Shown piece after piece: positions 53,855-62,764 of a stretch of DNA of 64,000 bases. Under the pieces are notes generated by a model. It saw only the letters and a list, made by a program, of their open reading frames with translations, made no database searches and had not been told where the DNA came from. The DNA is from Cryobacterium sp. MP_M3 (GTDB lineage: Bacteria > Actinomycetota > Actinomycetes > Actinomycetales > Microbacteriaceae), in contig NZ_JADOVI010000014.1 of assembly GCF_015752155.1 (NCBI RefSeq), positions 22,179-86,178 of the forward strand. Reading direction: 5' to 3'. How positions within the stretch are numbered: position 1 is the stretch's first letter; every line of letters begins with the position of its first letter. The position numbers and the translations under genes are program-made.

Positions 53855-55502
53855 GGTGCCCTCCCGTGACGATCCGGGCCGCGGCCTGGTCCAGGGGGTC
53901 GAGCCCGGCATCGTCCGGCGGCAGGGGGCTCGGCGAGGCGGTCAAGGTGCCGTGCGCCGTGCGCGGCAGGGTCAGCCGGAAGCAGGAGCCCTTGCCGGGG
54001 CTCGACCAGACCTGCAGCCAGCCGCCGTGCACCGCGGCATCCTCGAGCGCGATCGAGAGTCCGAGGCCGGTGCCGCCGATGGTGCGTTTGCGGGAGGGGT
54101 CTGCCCGCCAGAACCGGTCGAAGACGTGGCCGATGTCGGCCTGGCTCATGCCCAGTCCGTAGTCCCTGACCGACAGGGCGACGGCGGTCGCGTTGCTGTC
54201 GACCGAGACGACGATGGGTTTGCCTTCCCCATGCTCGATCGCGTTGCCGATCAGGTTATGCATGATCCGGCGGATGCGACGCGGGTCGACTTCCGCGTCC
54301 AGGTGGCCACCGGGCGCCACGAGCGTCAGTCGCGACCCCTTCGAGTCGCCCAGAGAGCGGAGGCCGTCGATCGCATCCTCGGCCAGGTGGACCAGGTTCG
54401 TCGGTTCCGTCTCCAGCTCCACGGACCCGGCGTCGTACTTGCTGATCTCGAGGAGGTCGCTGAGTAACAGTTCGAACCGTTCGACCTGGGTGTGCAGCAG
54501 TTCGGCGGTGCGGCCGGTCGCCGGCGGGAACGTGGCACGCTGGTCGTAGAGCAGGTCACCGGCCAGCCGGATGGTGGTGAGCGGGGTGCGCAGCTCGTGC
54601 GACACGTCCGAGACGAAGCGCTGTTGCACCTCGGACAGGTCTGCAAGCTCCCGGATCTGGCTCTGCAGGCTGTCCGCCATCCCGTTGAACGATTTCGCCA
54701 GGGTGGCGATGACGTCGGCGCCCTTCTCCGGGATGCGCACCCCGAGGTCGCCGGAAGCCAGCCGCTGGCTGGTCTCCGCGGCGACCCGGATCGGCGTGAC
54801 CACGAACCGCACCACGATCCAGGTCACGGCGCCGATCAACAGGATCAGGATGAGGCCGGCGAACAGGAGAGTGCGCTGCACGAAGAACAGCGTGGCCTCG
54901 GCCTCGCCGAGGTTGTATCCGATGTACAACTCGTAACGCCCGGCGACCGGGACGGTGAGCTGGGAACCGACGACGATCCCGGGCACCTCACCGCCGTCGT
55001 CGGTCGCCAGCGTCACGGACTGCCAGAACTGCTTTCCTGGCTCACCCTGCACCGAGCCGCGGAGCTCGTCCGAAATGACCGACGTCGACTCCCCGAAGGT
55101 CGAGAAGTCCTGCGGCGCCGCCGTCGAGGGATCCTGGCCCGGCACCCGGAAGACCGCGATGAGCCGACTCGACGATGCCGCCGAGATGGAGCTGCGGGCG
55201 GAGCCGAGCAGGCTCTGCACCTGCACCCGGTCCGAGGCGTCTGAGGCGTCCAGGATGCCCTGGGCGGCCGCCGTTGCCCGGTTCGAGTCCAGTTCGACCT
55301 GGCCCAGCCGGGACTGGAACAGGTCGTTGCCGACACTGACCGACACATAGACGCCGACGAGGGCGATCGCGAAACCGGACAATGCCACGGTGATCGTCAC
55401 CGTGCGGAATTGCAGCGAGGACCGCCACAGTCGGCCGACCCTTGCCGGCCAGGACCGCCAATCCCGCCAGTCGATGCGGGCGAATCCGGTGCGGACGGCC
55501 AC
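53847..55502 (-). CDS. mtrB: Sensor histidine kinase MtrB
   Basis: A 551-aa protein. Two transmembrane helices (about 37-57 and 212-235) flank an extracytoplasmic sensor. A HAMP domain follows (VTPIRVAAETSQRLASGDL). The kinase has DVSHELRTPLTTIRLAGD with the phospho-His, the N-box NLIGNAIEHGEG, the DYGLGM G1 box and GGTGLGLSIALEDA. It phosphorylates MtrA and couples division and cell-wall state to gene expression. GTG 55502 lies 5 nt after the mtrA stop. Confidence 0.95.
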   Translation of the reverse strand: MAVRTGFARIDWRDWRSWPARVGRLWRSSLQFRTVTITVALSGFAIALVGVYVSVSVGNDLFQSRLGQVELDSNRATAAAQGILDASDASDRVQVQSLLGSARSSISAASSSRLIAVFRVPGQDPSTAAPQDFSTFGESTSVISDELRGSVQGEPGKQFWQSVTLATDDGGEVPGIVVGSQLTVPVAGRYELYIGYNLGEAEATLFFVQRTLLFAGLILILLIGAVTWIVVRFVVTPIRVAAETSQRLASGDLGVRIPEKGADVIATLAKSFNGMADSLQSQIRELADLSEVQQRFVSDVSHELRTPLTTIRLAGDLLYDQRATFPPATGRTAELLHTQVERFELLLSDLLEISKYDAGSVELETEPTNLVHLAEDAIDGLRSLGDSKGSRLTLVAPGGHLDAEVDPRRIRRIMHNLIGNAIEHGEGKPIVVSVDSNATAVALSVRDYGLGMSQADIGHVFDRFWRADPSRKRTIGGTGLGLSIALEDAAVHGGWLQVWSSPGKGSCFRLTLPRTAHGTLTASPSPLPPDDAGLDPLDQAAARIVTGGHHA

Positions 55503-55507
55503 GAGAA

Positions 55508-56188
55508 CTAGCCGGCCGAGCCGGCCCGGTAGCCGACTCCGCGCACGGTCATCACGATGCGCGGGTTGTCCGGATCGTCCTCGACCTTCGCGCGCAACCG
55601 CTGGACATGCACATTGACCAGCCGGGTGTCGGCCTTGTAGTGGTAACCCCAGACCTGCTCGAGCAGCATCTCCCTGGTGAAGACCTGTTGCGGCTTCGAC
55701 GCGAGCGCGAGGAGGAGATCGAACTCGAGCGGGGTGAGGTTGATCTGGCGTTCGCCGCGCCGCACCTCGTGCCCGGCGGCATCCACGACGAGGTCGCCGA
55801 TCTGCAGGTTGGCCGGGGCGTCGTTCGAGACGGGACGCAGGCGGGTCCTGATCCGCGCGACCAGTTCCTTGGGATTGAACGGTTTGACCATGTAGTCGTC
55901 CGCTCCGGATTCGAGGCCCTTCACGACGTCGGTCGTGTCCGTTCTTGCCGTAAGCATGATGATCGGCGTACCGGACTCGGCACGGATGAGACTGCACACC
56001 TCGATGCCGTCGAGGCCCGGCAGCATGAGGTCGAGCAGGATGAGGTCAGGCTTGGTCGCGCGGAACGCTTCCAGCGCCAGCGCACCATCGGCGCAGAAGA
56101 ATGGTTCGAAGCCTTCGCCGTGCAACACGATGCCGATCATCTCTGCCAGCGCGGTGTCGTCATCGACGACCAGAATGCGTGCGTTCAT
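55508..56188 (-). CDS. mtrA: Response regulator MtrA
   Basis: A 226-aa OmpR-family regulator. Its receiver has acidic ILVVDDDTAL, phospho-Asp in LILLDLMLPGLDG and Lys in YMVKPFNPKEL. The winged HTH is seen in LTPLEFDLLLALASKPQQV and TRLVNVHVQRLRAKVEDD. In actinobacteria MtrA controls dnaA, cell-wall hydrolases and osmotic genes. First of the mtrA-mtrB-lpqB unit. No Shine-Dalgarno is obvious before the ATG. Confidence 0.96.
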   Translation of the reverse strand: MNARILVVDDDTALAEMIGIVLHGEGFEPFFCADGALALEAFRATKPDLILLDLMLPGLDGIEVCSLIRAESGTPIIMLTARTDTTDVVKGLESGADDYMVKPFNPKELVARIRTRLRPVSNDAPANLQIGDLVVDAAGHEVRRGERQINLTPLEFDLLLALASKPQQVFTREMLLEQVWGYHYKADTRLVNVHVQRLRAKVEDDPDNPRIVMTVRGVGYRAGSAG

Positions 56189-56323
56189 ACGTCCGTTTTC
56201 AGCTCAGTCACCCTGGAATTCCCCCCGGTGAGTAGTGCAATCTTTGGGTCAAGAGTAGTCGAGTGTTCGGTGTGATTCCCGAACGAACCGGTTACCGGGC
56301 CGAGGTGTGCCAGCATTGGTCTC

Positions 56324-57481
56324 GTGACGGACCCGCAGAACTGGCAGTCCCCGACGAATGACGGGCAGAATGGACCGCGTTATGGCGAGCAGGTCCCGCC
56401 GCTCGCGCCGCCCGGCGGCGGTCTCCAGCCTGGCTGGAACGCCCCGTCCGGCTGGACTCCACCCCCACGACCCGGGCTGATCCCCCTGCGCCCACTGGGC
56501 TTCGGCACCCTGCTCTGGGCCCCCTACCAGGTGCTCCGCCGCAATCCGAAGGCCACCTTCGGGAGCGCCCTGCTCATCCAGGCCGTGGTCACACTGGTCA
56601 CACTCGTCGTCGTCGGTTCGGTCACGTTCTTCGCGCTCAGCCGGGTGGACAGCGCGCCGCTCGCCGAGCGGGACGCGGTGCAGGCCGGGGCCTGGGTCGG
56701 CATCGCCCTGTCCGCGCTGATCCCGATCGCGCTCTCGCTCGTCGCCGGCGCCCTGCTCCAGGGCGTCATCGTCCTGGAAGTGGCCCGGGCCACTCTCGGC
56801 GAGAAGCTCCGACTAGCCCAGCTCTGGCGCCTGGTCGGCCGCCGGCTCTGGCCACTGGCGTTGTGGACCGTGCTGCTCAGCGCCGCCGCCGTGCTCGCCC
56901 TCGGCCTGGTGACCGGGGCCGTCGTCCTGTTCGTGACGCTCGGCGGGGCGTGGGTCGGCCTCGCGGTCATCCTCGGCATCCTGGGCGTGCTGCTGTTCAT
57001 CGCGGGCGCCGCCTGGCTGGGCACCAAGCTGTCCCTCGTGCCGTGCCTGATCGTGCTGGAGCGACTCGGCATCCGCAAGTCGGTGCGGCGGTCATGGTCT
57101 CTCACCCGCGGGTACTTCTGGCGCACCCTCGGGGTGCAGCTCCTCGTCGCCGTGATCATCAACGTCGTCAGTCAGGTCGTCGTCACTCCCGTTTCCATCC
57201 TGTTCTCGGTTGCCACCTCGCTCGTCGATCCCAATGCCAGCTTCGACGCCTACCTTCCCTCGGTCATCCTGTACGTGCTGGTGCTGTTCGTCAGCCTGGT
57301 GCTCGGCGCGGTCGCAACCGTCGTGCAGTCCGCGACCGTCGCGCTGATCTACATCGACCTGCGGATGCGCAAGGAAGGCCTCGACCTCGAACTGGCCAGG
57401 TTCGTCGAGTCCGCGCCGGGCAGCGGCGCCACGGACCCGTATCTGGTCGGCGCCGCGGGCACGGAGGCCCCAAGGGCATGA
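56324..57481 (+). CDS. Multi-pass membrane protein, GpdPase-memb-like (DUF7544 type)
   Basis: A 385-aa protein. A disordered Pro/Gly-rich N-terminus (about 50 residues) is followed by IPLRPLGFGTLLWAPYQVLRRNPKATFG (split in reading), a signature of the actinobacterial membrane family related to glycerophosphodiesterase membrane domains. Six hydrophobic segments follow. There is no catalytic domain. GTG 56324 has CAGCAT 7 nt upstream. It overlaps the next gene by 4 nt and starts the DUF4129-DUF4350-MoxR-DUF58 run. Confidence 0.75.
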   Translation: MTDPQNWQSPTNDGQNGPRYGEQVPPLAPPGGGLQPGWNAPSGWTPPPRPGLIPLRPLGFGTLLWAPYQVLRRNPKATFGSALLIQAVVTLVTLVVVGSVTFFALSRVDSAPLAERDAVQAGAWVGIALSALIPIALSLVAGALLQGVIVLEVARATLGEKLRLAQLWRLVGRRLWPLALWTVLLSAAAVLALGLVTGAVVLFVTLGGAWVGLAVILGILGVLLFIAGAAWLGTKLSLVPCLIVLERLGIRKSVRRSWSLTRGYFWRTLGVQLLVAVIINVVSQVVVTPVSILFSVATSLVDPNASFDAYLPSVILYVLVLFVSLVLGAVATVVQSATVALIYIDLRMRKEGLDLELARFVESAPGSGATDPYLVGAAGTEAPRA

Positions 57482-58158
57482 TCGGCGGGTGGGGGCTCGG
57501 AACGACGGTGCTGGCCGGCATCCCGGTCGACCCCGACGCGCCCGAAGCGCGCCGCTGGCTCCGCGAGGAGCTGGCGAAGGCGCCCTACCAGGCGGCGCGG
57601 CCAACCTGGTTCGACCGGCTTTCCCAGGCGGTCCTCGACTGGTTCCGCTCCCTGGTCGCACCGTCCGGTGAGGGCGTCGCCGGCTGGGTTCCGTTGATCG
57701 TGACCATTGTCGTCGCCCTGCTGCTCGTTGCGCTGTTCCTCATCTTCGGCCTTCCCCGGCTGAACCGGCGGAGCAGCCTGGCCGCCGACCTCTTCGGGGT
57801 CAACGATCGCCGCTCAGCCGCCGACCTGCGCACTGCGGCCCTGGCGGCCGCCTCCCACCGGGACTGGACCCTCGCCGGGATGGAGATGTTCCGGGCGCTC
57901 GCCCGAGGCCTGTTCGAGCGCACCATCCTGATGACGACGCCGGGCACGACAGCCCACTCCTTCGCCGAACGGGCGGCCGAGGCCTTCCCCGGGGACAGGG
58001 TGCGCCTGGCCGCGGCCGCTGACGTGTTCGACGGCCTCCGCTACCTCGGCCAGGTCGGCACCGAGGAAGGTTTCCTCGCCCTGGCCGCCCTCGAAAGCGA
58101 TCTCCGGGGCGCCAGCCCGGTGCGCCGGGAAGATCCTGCACCCGCGGTCCTTTCATGA
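57478..58158 (+). CDS. DUF4129 domain membrane protein
   Basis: A 226-aa protein. One transmembrane helix (about 68-90) separates an N-terminal segment (DAPEARRWLREELAKAPYQ) from a cytoplasmic DUF4129 domain of about 130 residues (AALAAASHRDWTLAGMEMFRALARGL and TTPGTTAHSFAERA; split motifs). DUF4129 proteins accompany MoxR/DUF58 genes; a transglutaminase partner is missing here. Both ends overlap neighbours by 4 nt (ATGA), so it is tightly coupled. Confidence 0.82.
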   Translation: MIGGWGLGTTVLAGIPVDPDAPEARRWLREELAKAPYQAARPTWFDRLSQAVLDWFRSLVAPSGEGVAGWVPLIVTIVVALLLVALFLIFGLPRLNRRSSLAADLFGVNDRRSAADLRTAALAAASHRDWTLAGMEMFRALARGLFERTILMTTPGTTAHSFAERAAEAFPGDRVRLAAAADVFDGLRYLGQVGTEEGFLALAALESDLRGASPVRREDPAPAVLS

Positions 58159-59402
58159 CCCCGGCGACGGATGCGGCCACCGCGCCTGCGATGAACCCGG
58201 CGACCGACGCGGTGTCGTCGACGCCGACCCTGCGCACGGCACTCCGCCGGTCCGGCTTCTGGGTGGCCGCGGGCGCCGGCGCCCTGCTGGTGGCGATCAT
58301 CGCGACCGCCGTCGCCGGCGGCAGCGCGCCGGGCGGACCTCCCCTGGCGGCGGACAACGCCGCCCAGGCCGGCGCCATGGCCCTTGTCGAGGTGCTTCGG
58401 AACCAGGGTGTTGACGTGACCGTGGCCGGCACGCTCGAGGAGGCGACGGCCGCCGCGGCCGGATCGACGGACCCCACGCTGTTCTACTTCGACGCCGACG
58501 GCTTCCTGACCCGCGACCAGGTCCGGGCGATGGCCGGGCTGGCCTCCCGCACCGTCGTCGTCGACCCGGACTTCGACACCCTGCAGGCGCTCGCCCCCGG
58601 TGTCGGTTTCGGCGGACTGGCCGCCTCCGGCGCCCGGTCCGCGGGCTGCGACATCCCGTCGGCGGTCAAGGCCGGCCGGCTCTCCCCCGGCGGAAAGACC
58701 CTCACGATCGCCGCGGACGCCGCCGCGCTGACCGGGTGCTTCCCGTCGGGACGGGGCGCCTTCGCCCTGGTCGCCCGCCGCGACGCGGACCGCACGATCA
58801 CCCTCGTGGCCGACACCGCCGTGTTCAGCAATGACACGATCACCCGCAACGGAAACGCCGCGGTCGCCCTCAACCTGCTCGGGTCAAGCAGCGACCTGAT
58901 CTGGTACCTGCCGACACTCGCGGACGTGGCCCGCACCGGGCCCCCCTCGCTCGGAGAGCTGACACCGGGCTGGGTCACCCCGACGCTGGTCCTGCTCGTG
59001 GTCGTCGCCCTGTCCGCCATGGTCTGGCGAGGACGACGATTCGGCCCGCTCGTCGCGGAGAACCTCCCCGTCACCGTGCGAGCCAGTGAAACCATGGAGG
59101 GCCGGGCCCGGCTGTACGCACGCAGCAATGCCCGGCTGCGAGCCGCCGACGCCCTGCGGGTCGGAGCGCTCCAGCGCCTGGCCGGGAAGGTCGGCCTCTC
59201 CCGGCTCGCCGGCCTCGACGAGGTGATCCTCGCCGTGGCGGCCGCCACTGGCCGGGCGCCCGGCGACGTGCGGGCCGCGCTCGTCGACGCCGTGCCGGCC
59301 AGCGACCGCGACCTCATCGCCCTGTCAGACCAGATCCAGGATCTCGAGCGGGCCGCGGCTCGCGCGACCACCCCACCGCCACCCGGAAGAATGGACCCAT
59401 GA
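58155..59402 (+). CDS. DUF4350 domain membrane protein
   Basis: A 415-aa protein. A transmembrane helix near residues 35-55 is followed by an extracytoplasmic DUF4350 domain (about 65-240), which has a glutamine-amidotransferase-like fold (ALVEVLRNQGVDVTVAGTLE). A second helix at about 275-293 precedes a cytoplasmic tail. This layout is standard in actinobacterial MoxR loci. It overlaps both neighbours by 4 nt. Function is unknown. Confidence 0.82.
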   Translation: MTPATDAATAPAMNPATDAVSSTPTLRTALRRSGFWVAAGAGALLVAIIATAVAGGSAPGGPPLAADNAAQAGAMALVEVLRNQGVDVTVAGTLEEATAAAAGSTDPTLFYFDADGFLTRDQVRAMAGLASRTVVVDPDFDTLQALAPGVGFGGLAASGARSAGCDIPSAVKAGRLSPGGKTLTIAADAAALTGCFPSGRGAFALVARRDADRTITLVADTAVFSNDTITRNGNAAVALNLLGSSSDLIWYLPTLADVARTGPPSLGELTPGWVTPTLVLLVVVALSAMVWRGRRFGPLVAENLPVTVRASETMEGRARLYARSNARLRAADALRVGALQRLAGKVGLSRLAGLDEVILAVAAATGRAPGDVRAALVDAVPASDRDLIALSDQIQDLERAAARATTPPPPGRMDP

Positions 59403-60370
59403 GCACCCACACCGCTGCCGTCGACACCCTCAGAGACTCACTCGTCCAGGTGCGCACCGAGGTGGGCAAGGCGGTCGTCGGCCAGGACGGCGCGGTGACG
59501 GGGCTGATCATCGCCTTGCTGGCGCGTGGACACGTGCTGCTCGAGGGGGTGCCGGGCGTCGCGAAGACGCTGCTGGTGCGGTCCCTCAGCCACGCCCTGA
59601 GTCTGGAGACCAAGCGGGTGCAGTTCACGCCCGACCTCATGCCGGGGGACGTGACCGGTTCCCTCGTCTACGACGCCAAGGTCGGCGAGTTCGAGTTCCG
59701 CAAGGGCCCGGTCTTCACGAACATCCTGCTCGCCGACGAGATCAACCGCACTCCGCCGAAGACACAGTCCTCGCTGCTCGAGGCGATGGAGGAGCGCCAG
59801 GTCAGCGTCGACGGCGTGTCCCTGGCCCTGCCGGATCCGTTCATCGTCGCCGCCACCATGAACCCGATCGAGTACGAGGGAACGTACACGCTGCCGGAGG
59901 CGCAGCTCGACCGGTTCCTGCTCAAACTCGTGCTCGACATCCCGGAGCGCGACGCGGAGTTTGAGGTTCTCCGCCGGCACGCCGACGGTTTCAACCCCCG
60001 CGACCTGGCCGGCGCCGGGGTCACCGCCGTGCTCGGCGCGGAGGAGTTGCGAGCGGCGCAGGCGGCCGTGGCATCCGTCGGGTCCAGCCCGGATGTGCTC
60101 GCCTACATCGTCGACCTGGCCCGGGCGACCAGGCGCAGCCCCTCGGTGAAGCTGGGCGTGAGCCCCCGGGGCGCCACCGCCCTGCTCGCCTCGGCCAAGG
60201 CCTGGGCCTGGCTGAGCGGCTACGACTCGATCACCCCCGACCACATCCAGGCGATGGTGCTGCCGTGCTGGCGGCACCGGATCCAGTTGCGGCCGGAGGC
60301 CGAGATGGAGGGCGTCGCGGTCGACGCGATCCTGCGCGCGGTCATGGCGCAAGTCCAGGTGCCGATCTAA
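59399..60370 (+). CDS. MoxR-family AAA+ ATPase
   Basis: A 323-aa protein. Walker A is EGVPGVAKTLLVRSL near residue 46, and Walker B is ILLADEINRTPPKTQSSLLEAMEE, read in two parts. Sensor 1 lies in AATMNPIEYEGTY and a lid domain follows. MoxR ATPases act as chaperones with von Willebrand-type or DUF58 partners, which fits the DUF58 gene 1 nt downstream. The ATG overlaps the DUF4350 stop. Confidence 0.94.
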   Translation: MSTHTAAVDTLRDSLVQVRTEVGKAVVGQDGAVTGLIIALLARGHVLLEGVPGVAKTLLVRSLSHALSLETKRVQFTPDLMPGDVTGSLVYDAKVGEFEFRKGPVFTNILLADEINRTPPKTQSSLLEAMEERQVSVDGVSLALPDPFIVAATMNPIEYEGTYTLPEAQLDRFLLKLVLDIPERDAEFEVLRRHADGFNPRDLAGAGVTAVLGAEELRAAQAAVASVGSSPDVLAYIVDLARATRRSPSVKLGVSPRGATALLASAKAWAWLSGYDSITPDHIQAMVLPCWRHRIQLRPEAEMEGVAVDAILRAVMAQVQVPI

Positions 60371-60371
60371 C

Positions 60372-61679
60372 GTGACCGTCACCGGTCGTTTCGTCGCGCT
60401 CGTCGCCCTGGGCGTCGTGCCGATCGTCGCGCTCGGGCGCACCCCGGGCAGCGCCGCCCTGGTGCTCGGCCTGTGGCTGCTGCTCGTGCTCGGCGCGGGC
60501 ATCCTCGATCTCGCGCTGGCCGGGTCCCCACGAACCGTGTCGCTCGCGCGCAGCGTGCCGGCCAGGGTGCGCCTGGGCGAGACGGTCGCGAGCGACCTCT
60601 ACCTGACCAACACCGGGACGAGGCGCCTGCGGGCGATCGTCCGGGACGGCTGGCAGCCGTCGGCCGGCGCCGGCAACAACCGCACCCGCGTTCTCATCCC
60701 GCCGGGGGAACGACGCCTCGTCTCCCTGCGGCTGGCGCCGTCGCGCCGCGGAGAACGCCGGGCGAACCAGGTGACGGTGCGGTCGAACGGCCCGCTCGGC
60801 CTGTGGGCGAGGCAGGCGACCCTCGACTGCCCTGGGCGGGTGAGGGTGCTGCCCCCGTTCAACGCCCGCAAACACCTGCCCTCCCGGATCACGCGGCTCA
60901 AGGAACTCGACGGCCGCACCAGCCTCCTCGTGCGCGGACAGGGCACGGAGTTCGATTCTCTCCGCGAATACGTGCGGGGAGATGACGTGCGCTCCATCGA
61001 CTGGCGAGCCACCGCCCGGCACAGCGATGTCATGGTGCGCACCTGGCGCCCGGAACGCGACCGCCGCGTCGTCATCCTGGTCGACAGCGGGCGCACCTCC
61101 GCCGCCCGCATCGACGACGAGCCGCGACTGGACACCGCCTTCGAGGCGTCGCTCCTTCTCGCCGCACTCGCGTCCCGGGCCGGCGACCACGTCGACTTCA
61201 TCGCCTATGACCGCCGGGTGCGCGGCAGGGTACAGGGGGCCCAGGGCGCGGAACTCCTGTCCCGGATGGTCGACGCCATGGCGCTGATCGAACCCGAACT
61301 GATCGAGATGGACTGGTCCGCCGTGCCCGGCCAGGTTCGCGCCGCGACCAGCCAGCGGGCGCTCGTCGTTCTCGTCACCTCGATCGACGCCGCCGGCGCC
61401 TCCACGGCCCTGCTGTCGATGCTGCCGCAGCTGACTCGCCGGCACACGGTGGTGGTGGCCTCCGTCACCGACCCGGCCACCCTGCTGGCCAGCCGTCAGC
61501 GCGGCAACCGGGAAGAGGTCTACCGCGCGGCGGCCGCGGAACGGGCCATGCTCGACGTCGCCCGGGTGTCCGCCGCCATCCGTCAACAGGGCGCGGATGT
61601 CGTCACCGCCGCCCCCGCAGACTTGCCGCCGGCCCTCGCGGATCGTTACATCGCGCTCAAGGCCGCCGGGCTGCTCTGA
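60372..61679 (+). CDS. DUF58 domain protein (vWA-like)
   Basis: A 435-aa protein. Two N-terminal helices (about 5-48) are followed by a beta-rich region and the DUF58 signature GTEFDSLREYVRGDDVRSIDW with ARHSDVMVR near residue 200 (cited in parts). A vWA-like domain with VVILVDSGRTS, a MIDAS-type DxS motif, comes after. It is the usual partner of MoxR. GTG 60372 begins 2 nt after the moxR TAA. It ends the operon. Confidence 0.9.
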   Translation: MTVTGRFVALVALGVVPIVALGRTPGSAALVLGLWLLLVLGAGILDLALAGSPRTVSLARSVPARVRLGETVASDLYLTNTGTRRLRAIVRDGWQPSAGAGNNRTRVLIPPGERRLVSLRLAPSRRGERRANQVTVRSNGPLGLWARQATLDCPGRVRVLPPFNARKHLPSRITRLKELDGRTSLLVRGQGTEFDSLREYVRGDDVRSIDWRATARHSDVMVRTWRPERDRRVVILVDSGRTSAARIDDEPRLDTAFEASLLLAALASRAGDHVDFIAYDRRVRGRVQGAQGAELLSRMVDAMALIEPELIEMDWSAVPGQVRAATSQRALVVLVTSIDAAGASTALLSMLPQLTRRHTVVVASVTDPATLLASRQRGNREEVYRAAAAERAMLDVARVSAAIRQQGADVVTAAPADLPPALADRYIALKAAGLL

Positions 61680-61751
61680 CCGCCGGCTGCGCTTGACCGC
61701 GTGCTGGGCACCGCCGCTGGTCTGCGTAGGCCTGGCGGGCCGGAAGCGGGT

Positions 61752-62747
61752 TCAGGCCGCGTAGATGCGGGTGGCCCCTGCCTCGAACTCGGCCAGGTCG
61801 CCCGTCTCACCGGCGCGCATGGCCCGGCCGCCGAGCACGAGCATGTACGCGAGGAATCCGAGGAGCGCGACGGCCCCGATGCCGATCTTGACCGGCCACG
61901 GCCAGGGTGCCGGGGTGACGAAGCCCTCGATGACGCCGGAGACGAAGAGCACCAGCACGAGCCCGATCGCGACCGTCGACAGGGCGCGGGCGTCTTCGGC
62001 CAGCGCCTGTGCCCGGGTGCGCCCCCCTGGGGCGATCCAGGCCCAGAAGATCCGGAGCCCGCCGGCCGCGGCGACGAAGATGGCGGTCAGCTCGAGCAGG
62101 CCATGCGGCGCGATGTAGAGGAGGAAGACGTCGCCCTTGCCGTAGGCGAACATGACTCCGGCGGCGACGCCGATGTTCTGCGCATTCTGGAGCACGATGT
62201 AGGGCACGTAGACGCCGAGGATCCCGAACGCGATGCACTGCGCGGCGATCCAGGCGTTGTTGGTCCAGACCTGCCCCGCGAACGACGCCGCCGGATTCTC
62301 GGAGTAGTAGTTCACGAAGTCCTCGTTCGCCATCTTCTGCAACTGCGCATCGGAGCCGAAGTTCGCGAGGACTTGCGGGTCACTGGTCGCCCAGGCGGCG
62401 TAGAGCCCCGCGACGACCGCCGTGACGACCGCGACCGCGAGGGTGAGCCAGCGCAGGCGATACAGAGCCGCCGGCAGCTGGAGCACGAAGAAGCGAGGCA
62501 CCTGGGACAGCACGTTCGCGCTCGCCCCGGTGAACCGCAGACGGGCACGGGACAATGCCACCGACAGCCGGTCGCCCGCAAGGGTGGAGCCGGCGGTGGT
62601 CTTGATGAACGAGAGCTCGGTGGCCCCCGCCTGATACCGCGAGATCAGCTCGTCGGACTGCGCACCGGAGAGCCGGCGCTGGGAGCCGAGCTCGGCCAGC
62701 CGGTCCCATTCGGCGCGGTGCGCCGCTGAATACGCGTCGAGGTCCAT
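61752..62747 (-). CDS. Stage II sporulation protein M-like membrane protein
   Basis: A 331-aa protein. A helical cytoplasmic N-terminus (to about 95) opens MDLDAYSAAHRAEWDRLAEL and is followed by about six transmembrane helices. HGLLELTAIFVAAAGGLRI and FVSGVIEGFVTP are SpoIIM-family motifs. Non-spore-forming actinobacteria keep this gene next to RDD and MoxR/DUF58 genes. Its role there is unknown. Its start lies only 17 nt from the divergent RDD gene, and TACTAT ends 8 nt before the ATG. Confidence 0.85.
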   Translation of the reverse strand: MDLDAYSAAHRAEWDRLAELGSQRRLSGAQSDELISRYQAGATELSFIKTTAGSTLAGDRLSVALSRARLRFTGASANVLSQVPRFFVLQLPAALYRLRWLTLAVAVVTAVVAGLYAAWATSDPQVLANFGSDAQLQKMANEDFVNYYSENPAASFAGQVWTNNAWIAAQCIAFGILGVYVPYIVLQNAQNIGVAAGVMFAYGKGDVFLLYIAPHGLLELTAIFVAAAGGLRIFWAWIAPGGRTRAQALAEDARALSTVAIGLVLVLFVSGVIEGFVTPAPWPWPVKIGIGAVALLGFLAYMLVLGGRAMRAGETGDLAEFEAGATRIYAA

Positions 62748-62753
62748 CTGCTC

Positions 62754-62761
62754 TAATAGTA
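62754..62761. promoter_or_regulatory. Overlapping divergent -10 element for SpoIIM-like and RDD genes
   Basis: On the plus strand TAATAG (62754-62759) lies 5 nt before the RDD ATG. On the minus strand TACTAT (62761-62756) lies 8 nt before the SpoIIM-like ATG. The 17-nt gap leaves no room for separate promoters or ribosome sites, so both mRNAs are probably leaderless and start from one near-symmetric element. Confidence 0.5.
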
Positions 62762-62764
62762 GAC

